A DNA stretch of 10,646 nucleotides, from contig JAKDNE010000081.1 in the NCBI GenBank assembly GCA_030451965.1, positions 1 through 10,646 on the forward strand, written 5' to 3'. The notes under the pieces were generated by a model. The model saw nothing but the letters and a program-made list of their open reading frames with translations, made no database searches and was not told the origin of the DNA. This DNA is from Brachybacterium sp. Its GTDB lineage: Bacteria > Actinomycetota > Actinomycetes > Actinomycetales > Dermabacteraceae. The position numbers and the translations under genes were made by a program. This document shows, in pieces, positions 1 through 5,841 of this stretch (the first letter of the stretch is position 1; every line of letters begins with the position of its first letter).

Positions 1-823
1 CAGGGGTGCCGGATGCGCCGACCGACGGTGACCGGTGGGGCATCGGCTCTGCGGCGGAGCCCTCACGCAGCGGGGAACCCGCAGGCATGCCGAAGCTCGG
101 GCGCCCACTGCGGGCGGTGGGGGCCTCGCTCTGGGAGGGACTGCTCTGCGCGGGCTGTCCGTAGCTCGGGCGCCCGGAAGCGGGAGCCGTCGGCGATGGC
201 GCACCGAGAGGTGGGGCCGCTGCCCCGAACTGCTGACCGCCGCTGTGCGAAACGTGGCCGGAGGGCGCAGGCGACTGCGAGACCTGTTCGGTGCCGCTCG
301 CGGTCGGGCCCCCCACCGGTACGGGGGCGGCACCGGATTCGGCGAGCAGCCGCTGCGCCTGCGCTGCATGCTTGTGCTCGACCAGCAGCTCGTACTGCAT
401 CGGGATGGTGGCCGTCATCGAGGTGAAGTCCCGTCGGCCCCCGGTCATCGCGTACCCGATCACCGAGGAGACGGTGAAGAACACGATGCCCAGCACCACG
501 CTCGTGAGGATGACCGTGATGTTGCCGGGGGAGAGCAGGAGCAGCAGCAGCCCGAGGAAGAGACCCATCCACAGGCCGGAGAGTGCGCCCTGGGAGATCA
601 CCTTCGGCCACGTGCGGCGGCCGGTGACCCGCTCCATGAGCTTCAGATCCGTGCCGACGATCAGGGTGCTCTGGACGGGGAACTGCTTGTCCGCGAGGGT
701 GTCGACCACCGACTGCACCTCCTGGTACGTGTTGTACACGCCGAGGGAGCGGGGATATTCGAGATCATAGAGGCGCGCCGTCAACGGAGAGGCGGAGCGC
801 GACGACTGCGGAGGCTGGCTCAT
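1..823 (-). CDS. General stress protein 17M-like membrane protein, N-terminal part (runs off left edge)
   Basis: The minus-strand frame is open from ATG (823-821) to the window edge: 274 codons with no stop, so the C-terminus is missing. Residues about 22-70 (LEYPRSLGVYNTYQEVQ, then VDTLADKQFPV and LIVGTDLKLMERVTGR) match what I recall of the N-terminal general-stress-protein 17M-like domain of actinobacterial membrane proteins. Residues about 75-97 and 102-125 form two hydrophobic segments, the first Gly/Leu-rich, suggesting a membrane hairpin. A short conserved stretch follows (about 130-161). From about residue 162 the visible tail is Pro/Ser/Gly/Gln-rich, presumably disordered and cytoplasmic. 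A weak ribosome site (GGTGG) precedes the ATG, which is the first start in frame that keeps the whole domain. It is divergent from the sugar transporter and has no visible functional tie to it. The biochemical role of the family is not established to my knowledge. The family call is from memory. Confidence 0.75.
   Translation of the reverse strand, partial: MSQPPQSSRSASPLTARLYDLEYPRSLGVYNTYQEVQSVVDTLADKQFPVQSTLIVGTDLKLMERVTGRRTWPKVISQGALSGLWMGLFLGLLLLLLSPGNITVILTSVVLGIVFFTVSSVIGYAMTGGRRDFTSMTATIPMQYELLVEHKHAAQAQRLLAESGAAPVPVGGPTASGTEQVSQSPAPSGHVSHSGGQQFGAAAPPLGAPSPTAPASGRPSYGQPAQSSPSQSEAPTARSGRPSFGMPAGSPLREGSAAEPMPHRSPSVGASGTP
94..175. repeat. Pair of 13-bp direct repeats encoding repeated GRPS(Y/F)G units in the stress-protein tail
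   Basis: AGCTCGGGCGCCC occurs at 94-106 and 163-175, exactly 69 bp (23 codons) apart and in the same reading frame of the minus-strand gene. The encoded tail reads SGRPSYGQPAQS and then SGRPSFGMPAGS. The conserved phase and the Y/F and Q/M changes suggest an old internal duplication within a low-complexity tail. Confidence 0.6.
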
Positions 824-843
824 AGGGCCACCGTAGAGCAGGA

Positions 844-853
844 GTTCGCGAAC
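844..853. promoter_or_regulatory. Perfect palindrome GTTCGCGAAC, possible operator
   Basis: The ten bases are self-complementary and sit 21 bp upstream of the minus-strand stress-protein start, where a regulator bound near its transcription start could act. Nothing else in the window shows a second copy that I could see. A chance palindrome is quite possible. Confidence 0.25.
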
Positions 854-1085
854 TGGCTGGATCAGCGCCGAGTACGAGGTGTGAAGGCGTGCGAGCGCAG
901 CAGATCGAGGGCGACCGCGCAGCGTCCCGATGCTGGGATGATCGGAAGTCGTCCACTTCTGCAACTATCTGGTCACGTTGACGGTGAGGCATGCAGATAC
1001 GAGCAGGACGCGAGTATTCTTGGCGGGGCGGTGCGTACCCGTTGCGCACTCGCTCGACAGCAGATTCTCCGCTTCAATGATGAAA

Positions 1086-1092
1086 GAGGGAG
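1086..1092 (+). promoter_or_regulatory. Ribosome binding site deciding the ngcE-like start
   Basis: GAGGGAG lies just before ATG 1095, with GAGG five bases from it. The alternative in-frame starts at TTG 978 and ATG 1077/1080 lack such a site. Choosing 1095 also places the twin-arginine signal about 20 residues from the N-terminus, as expected for an exported protein. Confidence 0.65.
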
Positions 1093-1094
1093 CT

Positions 1095-2561
1095 ATGGAC
1101 GACTCCAAGGAACCCACCATCCTCGACACCCCGGCCGAGAAGCTGGGTGCGTCTCGACGTCTGTTCCTGAGCCTTGCCGGCGCCGGCGCCGGCGCCGCGG
1201 CACTGAGCGCCTGCGCCGCCGGCGGAGGCGACTCGAGCGACGAGGGCGACGGTGAGGCCGGAGTCGGGACCGGCGAGGGCGATGTCTCCGACGACAACCC
1301 CTTCGGCGTCGCGGGCGATGCCCCGGTCGACGTCGTCATCTTCAACGGCGGCTACGGCGACCAGTACGCGAAGGACGCCGGGGACAAGTACCAGGAGATG
1401 TACCCGGACGCCGACGTCCAGGTCTCCTCGACGGTCAACATCCAGCCCGACCTGCAGCCGCGCTTCATCGGCGGGAACCCGCCCGATCTCTTCGACAACT
1501 CCGGCGCGCAGTCGATGAACGCCGGCGCTCTGGTCGGCGAGAGCAGCGTCGCCGAGCTCGATCAGCTCGCCGAGGCGCCCTCCCTCGACGGAGGCACCAT
1601 CAAGGATTCGCTGATCCCCGGTTCCTTGGATGCGGGGATGTATTCCGGCAAGGTGTACGCCTTCAATTACGTCTACACCGTCTATGCGGTGTGGCTCTCT
1701 CGCAAGCAGTTCGAGGACAAGGGTTGGGCCATGCCTGCCACCTGGGACGACGTGATGACCATCGGTGAGGCGGCGAAAGCCGAGGGCATCGCACTGTTCC
1801 CGTGGGGCGGGCAGAACGCGTCGAACTACTACCGGGAGCTCGCACTCTCGATGGCCATCAAGGAGGGCGGCCTCGACGTGCAGAAGAATCTGGACCGGCT
1901 CGAGCCCGATGCCTTCGAACAGGACTCCGTCGTCGCCGCCTACGCGGCGATCGAGGACGCCGTCAAGGCCGGCTACTTCCTCTCCGGCGGTGCCGGCATC
2001 AAGCACACCGAGGCCCAGGCCCAGTGGGTCACCGGGAAGGCGGTGATGTACCCCTCGGGCTCGTGGATCGAGAACGAGCAGAAGGGCATCACCCCCGACG
2101 ACTACGAGATGGTGGGCGTGCCCACGCCTCAGCTGAGCACGAGCGGCGCGATGCCGCCGGAGGCCATCCACGGCACGGCAGGCGAGCCTTTCTTCGTTCC
2201 CAGTGACGCAGCGAACGGGGCCGGCGGCCTCGAGTTCCTGCGCGTCATGCTCTCCAAGGAGCAGGCGCAGAACTTCTCCGAGATCACCTCGTCCCCGACG
2301 GTGCTCAAGGACACCATCCCTGAGGACGCCTTCGGATCGACGGCCCTCGCCTCGACCAACGAGATGATCACCGCCGCCGGGGAGAACACCTTCCACATCA
2401 ATCACAGGGATTGGTACGGGCTCGGCCCGGACACGGTCACCCTGTGGACGGAGTTCCTCAACGGCGGCCTCACCGCCGACCAGGCGCGGGAGCGGGAGCA
2501 GGCGATGATCGACGGCGTCCGTGAGGACGACAGCATCGAGAAGTTCGACGTGCCGGACTGA
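1095..2561 (+). CDS. ngcE: Sugar ABC transporter substrate-binding lipoprotein, NgcE-like (GlcNAc/chitobiose)
   Basis: 488 residues. This is an extracytoplasmic solute-binding protein that would capture a sugar and hand it to the two permeases that follow. The N-terminus has a twin-arginine motif (S20-R21-R22-L-F-L), a Gly/Ala hydrophobic stretch and a lipobox L37-S-A-C40, so it should be exported by Tat and lipid-anchored at C40. An acidic Gly-rich linker (about 43-68) precedes the binding domain. The stretch VVIFNGGYGDQYAKDA, followed by LQPRFIGGNPPDLFDNSGA, closely resembles my memory of Streptomyces NgcE, the N-acetylglucosamine/diacetylchitobiose-binding protein, and the length fits. Its stop overlaps the next start by one base (TGATG), implying translational coupling. 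The substrate is inferred from family resemblance; another oligosaccharide is possible. Confidence 0.8.
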   Translation: MDDSKEPTILDTPAEKLGASRRLFLSLAGAGAGAAALSACAAGGGDSSDEGDGEAGVGTGEGDVSDDNPFGVAGDAPVDVVIFNGGYGDQYAKDAGDKYQEMYPDADVQVSSTVNIQPDLQPRFIGGNPPDLFDNSGAQSMNAGALVGESSVAELDQLAEAPSLDGGTIKDSLIPGSLDAGMYSGKVYAFNYVYTVYAVWLSRKQFEDKGWAMPATWDDVMTIGEAAKAEGIALFPWGGQNASNYYRELALSMAIKEGGLDVQKNLDRLEPDAFEQDSVVAAYAAIEDAVKAGYFLSGGAGIKHTEAQAQWVTGKAVMYPSGSWIENEQKGITPDDYEMVGVPTPQLSTSGAMPPEAIHGTAGEPFFVPSDAANGAGGLEFLRVMLSKEQAQNFSEITSSPTVLKDTIPEDAFGSTALASTNEMITAAGENTFHINHRDWYGLGPDTVTLWTEFLNGGLTADQAREREQAMIDGVREDDSIEKFDVPD

Positions 2562-3529
2562 TGAGCACTGCTACTGGCACCACAGTCCCCTCGGGTGCGC
2601 CTGTGCGCACCCGAGGGGCGCGCCGCCGCATCACGCCGTCCCGAGTGCTGTTCTTCGCGATCTTCCTCGGGCTCCCGCTCCTGTTGTACGTCGTCATCGT
2701 CGTCTGGCCGATCGCACAGGCGATCTTCTATTCGCTGACGGACTGGCGGGGACTCTCGGCCGCGCCCGAGTTCATCGGGCTGGGCAACTACGTCACGCTG
2801 TTCCAGGACCCCACGTTCCTCAAGGCGCTGACCAACAACCTCATCCTGATGGTCGCACTGCCGACGGTCGTGATCGTGCTCGCGTTCGCGCTGGCGATCC
2901 TCGTGACCGTCGGCGGCAGCACGCGCGGTGAGATCCGTGGCGTGCGTGGCGCGAACTTCTTCCGCATGGTCAGCTTCTTCCCGTACGTCATCCCGGCCGT
3001 CGTGGTCGGCATCCTGTTCGCGTTCATCTATTCGCCCAACGGGGGCCTGCTGAACGGGACCCTGGGCCTGATCGGTCTGGACCCGGGGATCGCCTGGTTG
3101 GGGAACCCCGATTTCGCGCTGATCGCGGTGGGCCTGGCTGTGGTCTGGAACCTGCTCGGCTTCTATATGGTGCTGTTCGTCGCGGCGATCCACGCGGTGC
3201 CTGCAGAGATCGTCGAAGCCGCGCGCCTGGACGGCTGCGGGCGTCTGCGGCTGTCCGTGCGGGTGATCCTGCCGATGATCCGGGAGAACGTCTCGACGGC
3301 CGCTGTCTACATGGGGATCGTCGCGCTGGACATGTTCGTGTACATCCAGGTGATGACCCCCAACGGCGGCACCGCCAAGAGCACCGAAGTGATCTCCCGG
3401 TACCTGTACCAGACGGCGTTCTTCGACTCCCGCTTCGGGCTCGCCTCGGCGATGGGCGTGGTGCTGGCTCTGGTCACGATGCTGATGGCCGTGATCGTGC
3501 TGTTCAGCTTCCGACGGAAGGACGTGTGA
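2561..3529 (+). CDS. ngcF: Sugar ABC transporter permease 1, NgcF-like
   Basis: 322 residues; an inner-membrane permease of the MalF/UgpA type. A basic cytoplasmic N-terminus (about 1-27) is followed by six hydrophobic segments at about 28-53, 91-115, 138-158, 185-212, 245-265 and 294-315. Between the fourth and fifth lies the EAA loop, E219-A-A-R-L-D-G followed by ILP, the site that docks the ATPase. The opening (VWPIAQAIFYSLTDW) and the GVRG-xx-FF motif match the NgcF type as I recall it. The ATG overlaps the binding-protein stop by one base and has no strong ribosome site of its own, so translation probably depends on coupling. It should pair with the next permease to form the channel. The general function is sure; the sugar specificity is inferred from the neighbouring binding protein. 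Confidence 0.8.
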   Translation: MSTATGTTVPSGAPVRTRGARRRITPSRVLFFAIFLGLPLLLYVVIVVWPIAQAIFYSLTDWRGLSAAPEFIGLGNYVTLFQDPTFLKALTNNLILMVALPTVVIVLAFALAILVTVGGSTRGEIRGVRGANFFRMVSFFPYVIPAVVVGILFAFIYSPNGGLLNGTLGLIGLDPGIAWLGNPDFALIAVGLAVVWNLLGFYMVLFVAAIHAVPAEIVEAARLDGCGRLRLSVRVILPMIRENVSTAAVYMGIVALDMFVYIQVMTPNGGTAKSTEVISRYLYQTAFFDSRFGLASAMGVVLALVTMLMAVIVLFSFRRKDV

Positions 3530-4464
3530 TGGCGACGAAGAGCCCTGACTCCCCGGGTGCGGCCACTGCGGTGCCTGCGCGGGACAGCGCCGGGAACTCC
3601 GGAAGCAGGAAGGGTGGAGCCCATCCCAAAGGGTCCGGCGGCGATCGGACCTTCGGTGTCCTCGCCAACGTGGTCCTGAGCATCTGGGCACTGCTGGTGA
3701 TCCTGCCGCTGCTGTGGACCTTCTACAGCTCGTTCAAGAACTCGCGGGAGATCCTCATCTCCCCGTTCAGCCTCCCGGAGAAGCTCAACTTCGACAACTT
3801 CGTGAACGCGTGGACAGAGGCCGGCATCGGCCGGTTCTTCGGCAACACGCTGATCGTCGTCGGCGGAGCGCTGTTCCTGGTGATGCTGCTCGGCTCCATG
3901 TGCGCGTACATCCTGGCGCGATACACCTTCCCCGGGCGGCGGCTGATCTACTACGGGCTGATCGCAGGCCTCACGTTTCCGCTGTTCCTGGCGGTGGTGC
4001 CGCTGTTCTTCGTGCTCGAATCGTTGAGTCTGAGGAATACGTATCTGGGACTCATCCTCGCGTATTCGGGCTTCGCGCTGCCGTTCACGGTGTTCTTCCT
4101 CTACGCGTTCTTCCGGCAGCTGCCGGAGGAGATCGCCGAGGCCGCCTCGATCGACGGCGCAGGCGACTTCCGCACCTTCTTCCAGGTGATGGTCCCGATG
4201 GCGCTTCCGGGTCTCGCGAGCGTGACGATCTTCAACTTCCTGGGCCTGTGGAACCAGTTCCTGCTGCCGGTCGTGCTCAACACCGACCAGAGCAAGTTCG
4301 TGCTCGCCCAGGGCCTCGCCAACATGCAGGCGCAGCAGGGCTACCAATCCGACTGGGGGGCGATGTTCGCGGCCGTGACCATCACGATCCTGCCGGTGCT
4401 CATCATCTACGCGTTCTTCCAGCGCCAGCTGCAGGGCGGAGTCGGTCGCAGTTCGGACAAGTGA
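3529..4464 (+). CDS. ngcG: Sugar ABC transporter permease 2, NgcG-like
   Basis: 311 residues; the second channel subunit, MalG/UgpE type. A hydrophilic Gly/Ser/Lys-rich N-terminus of about 40 residues precedes the first membrane segment (about 42-66). Typical features follow: SFKNSREIL after the first segment, and the EAA loop E204-A-A-S-I-D-G with VPMALP, which contacts the ATPase. The C-terminus ends shortly after the last helix. ATG 3529 is chosen over GTG 3526 because GGAAGGA (3516-3522) is well spaced from it and it makes the same TGATG overlap as the upstream junction. No ATP-binding subunit, glycosidase or regulator follows; the operon ends here at a terminator. NgcEFG-type systems are known to use a shared ATPase (MsiK) encoded elsewhere. 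Confidence 0.8.
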   Translation: MATKSPDSPGAATAVPARDSAGNSGSRKGGAHPKGSGGDRTFGVLANVVLSIWALLVILPLLWTFYSSFKNSREILISPFSLPEKLNFDNFVNAWTEAGIGRFFGNTLIVVGGALFLVMLLGSMCAYILARYTFPGRRLIYYGLIAGLTFPLFLAVVPLFFVLESLSLRNTYLGLILAYSGFALPFTVFFLYAFFRQLPEEIAEAASIDGAGDFRTFFQVMVPMALPGLASVTIFNFLGLWNQFLLPVVLNTDQSKFVLAQGLANMQAQQGYQSDWGAMFAAVTITILPVLIIYAFFQRQLQGGVGRSSDK

Positions 4465-4494
4465 GGATCTGCTGACCTCCGCCGAGCGTTCTCG

Positions 4495-4538
4495 ACGGGC
4501 CCGGGACCCTGGATGTGACAGGGTGCACCCGGGCCCGT
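4495..4538 (+). terminator. Hairpin terminator of the sugar importer operon
   Basis: ACGGGCCCGGG (4495-4505) pairs perfectly with CCCGGGCCCGT (4528-4538). Inside, ACCCT (4506-4510) pairs with AGGGT (4520-4524), with a three-base bulge (GCA) and a nine-base loop. It lies 30 bp after the permease stop. Only CTTGT follows instead of a U-run, which is common for terminators in GC-rich actinobacteria. Confidence 0.85.
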
Positions 4539-4835
4539 CTTGTCGTGGCGGACCGATTCTGACAGACTGTTCAAGTTGTCTGCGCGGGCTGACATGCCCG
4601 GTTCCGTTCTCCGAGGATCTCCTCGGCGAATGATCACCGGAGGAGGCCCGTCCCGAGGATGCGAACCGTGCCCCATGGCACGGAGTGCGCATCGTCGCAG
4701 GGATATGACGCAGACGCAGCCGATTCTCGGCGGCCTTGTGCTGGGCTCATGCGCCCCGCGGAGGCCGACACGCCCGTCCTCGGGTACCGGGAGCCGGTTG
4801 CATCCATGCCAGACGAGGAAGAGAGACAGGACGCC
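4539..4835 (+). promoter_or_regulatory. S10 operon promoter and structured leader region
   Basis: No gene is supported in these 297 bases, which must hold the S10 operon promoter. Inverted repeats: CGGGC-N6-GCCCG (4585-4600), CCGAGGA-TC-TCCTCGG (4611-4626) and CCGTGCC-CCAT-GGCACGG (4666-4683, perfect 7-bp stem). CCGAGGAT at 4611-4618 recurs at 4653-4660, so the second copy could compete for the same pairing partner. I found no convincing -35/-10 pair, and which repeats are transcribed is unknown. A frame from ATG 4659 is open into rpsJ, but S10 is universally about 102 residues, so I treat this as untranslated. Confidence 0.5.
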
Positions 4836-5144
4836 ATGGCGGGACAGAAGATCCGCATCCGGCTCAAGTCGTACGACCACGAGGTGATCGACAGCTCGGC
4901 GCGCAAGATCGTCGATACGGTCACCAGCGCTGGCGCGACTGTCGTGGGCCCGGTGCCGCTGCCGACGGAGAAGAACGTGTTCTGCGTGATTCGTTCGCCG
5001 CACAAGTACAAGGACTCCCGTGAGCATTTCGAGATGCGCACGCACAAGCGCCTGATCGACATCGTCGATCCCACGCCGAAGGCCGTGGATTCGCTCATGC
5101 GTCTCGATCTGCCGGCGGATGTCAACATCGAGATCAAGCTCTGA
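4836..5144 (+). CDS. rpsJ: 30S ribosomal protein S10
   Basis: 102 residues, the usual bacterial length. S10 (uS10) sits in the head of the 30S subunit and also joins transcription antitermination complexes with NusB. The whole chain is typical: MAGQKIRIRLKSYDHEVID at the start, GPVPLPTE and HKYKDSREHFEMRTHKR in the middle, and LPADVNIEIKL at the end. ATG 4836 is preceded by CAGGA about five bases away, a modest ribosome site. It opens the S10 operon; the next gene begins 11 bp on. Confidence 0.98.
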   Translation: MAGQKIRIRLKSYDHEVIDSSARKIVDTVTSAGATVVGPVPLPTEKNVFCVIRSPHKYKDSREHFEMRTHKRLIDIVDPTPKAVDSLMRLDLPADVNIEIKL

Positions 5145-5155
5145 GGGTGGTGGAT

Positions 5156-5836
5156 ATGAGCAACGAACTGACCGGCCAGAAGGCCGCTCCGGTGTCCGGC
5201 GTGCTCGGCACCAAGCTCGGCATGACCCAGGTCTGGGACGAGAATGGAAAGCTCGTCCCCGTGACCGTCGTGCAGACCGGTGCGAACGTCGTCACCCAGA
5301 TCCGCTCCGTCGAGACGGACGGCTACGACGCGGTGCAGATCGCCTACGGGCAGATCGATCCCCGCAAGGTCTCCCAGCCGCTGCGGGGCCACTTCGACAA
5401 GGCCGGCGTGACCCCGCGCCGTCACCTCGTCGAGCTGCGCACCGGCAACGCCGCGGAGTACGCCCTCGGTCAGGAGATCGACGTGTCGATCTTCGAGGCC
5501 GGGCAGAAGGTCGACGTCGTCGGCACCTCCAAGGGCAAGGGCACCGCGGGCGTCATGAAGCGCCACGGGTTCGCCGGTGTCGGCGCCTCGCACGGCCAGC
5601 ACCGCAACCACCGCAAGCCCGGCTCCATCGGTGGCGCCTCCACCCCCGGTCGCGTGTTCAAGGGTCAGCGCATGGCTGGCCGCATGGGCAGCGACCGCAC
5701 CAGTGTCCAGAACCTGACCGTTCACGCGGTCGACGTCGAGAAGGGCCTCGTGCTCGTCAAGGGTGCCGTTCCCGGCGCCAAGGGCGGCCTCGTGCTCGTC
5801 CGCTCGGCTGTCAAGAGCCCCGCGAAGGAGGCCTGA
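5156..5836 (+). CDS. rplC: 50S ribosomal protein L3
   Basis: 226 residues. L3 (uL3) binds 23S rRNA early in assembly and reaches toward the peptidyl transferase centre. The beginning is typical (VLGTKLGMTQVWDENGK), and the family signature is clear: GVGASHGQHRNHRKPGSIGG, then TPGRVFKGQRMAGRMG. ATG 5156 is chosen over GTG 5147 because GGTGGTGG lies just upstream of it and the shorter N-terminus fits the family; about ten residues still precede the conserved core. The rplD start follows the stop after 5 bp. Confidence 0.98.
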   Translation: MSNELTGQKAAPVSGVLGTKLGMTQVWDENGKLVPVTVVQTGANVVTQIRSVETDGYDAVQIAYGQIDPRKVSQPLRGHFDKAGVTPRRHLVELRTGNAAEYALGQEIDVSIFEAGQKVDVVGTSKGKGTAGVMKRHGFAGVGASHGQHRNHRKPGSIGGASTPGRVFKGQRMAGRMGSDRTSVQNLTVHAVDVEKGLVLVKGAVPGAKGGLVLVRSAVKSPAKEA

Positions 5837-5841
5837 GCCCG

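Larger units (their letters stand above)
824..1094. promoter_or_regulatory. Divergent intergenic region between the stress-protein gene and the sugar importer operon
   Basis: This 271-bp stretch has no convincing gene and must contain the promoters for both directions. Visible elements: a 10-bp perfect palindrome at 844-853; GAAGT-N5-ACTTC at 945-959; GTCA-CGT-TGAC at 972-982, which includes a TTGACG resembling a -35 box (978-983); and TATTCT at 1015-1020, which could be a -10 box. The TTGACG and TATTCT are too far apart (31 bp) to be one promoter, and the hexamer correctly spaced before TATTCT (TGCAGA) is poor, so no promoter is assigned exactly. A reading frame starting at TTG 978 is open into the binding protein but lacks a good ribosome site. 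Confidence 0.4.

Noticed and set aside
852..866. ACTGG-N5-TCAGC as a DasR (dre) operator
   Set aside because: Only the left five bases fit the known ACTGGTCTAGACCAGT-type site; the right half and the centre do not match.
978..1094. Longer binding-protein start at TTG 978 or ATG 1077/1080
   Set aside because: It would push the Tat signal far from the N-terminus, and only ATG 1095 has a well-placed GAGGGAG site.
35..1255. Plus-strand open frame of 406 codons over the left end
   Set aside because: It overlaps the minus-strand membrane protein antisense, crosses the intergenic region and enters the binding protein out of frame; composition is Arg/Gly noise.
1074..2405. Long open frame on the minus strand inside the binding-protein gene (443 codons)
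   Set aside because: It is a shadow typical of GC-rich coding DNA: Arg/Gly/Val/Leu/Asp-rich, no recognisable domain, wholly antisense to a clear family member.
4559..4604. CTGACA or TTGTCT as the -35 box of the S10 promoter
   Set aside because: No acceptable -10 hexamer lies 16-19 bp downstream of either.
2402..4692. Very long minus-strand frames antisense to both permeases
   Set aside because: Their products are His/Arg/Glu/Gln-rich with no hydrophobic core or motif, and the plus strand has convincing permeases with EAA loops.
4659..4835. In-frame upstream extension of rpsJ (59 codons from ATG 4659, with GGAGGAGG upstream)
   Set aside because: S10 is about 102 residues in all bacteria, the extra sequence looks like untranslated GC-rich DNA, and ATG 4836 has its own modest ribosome site.
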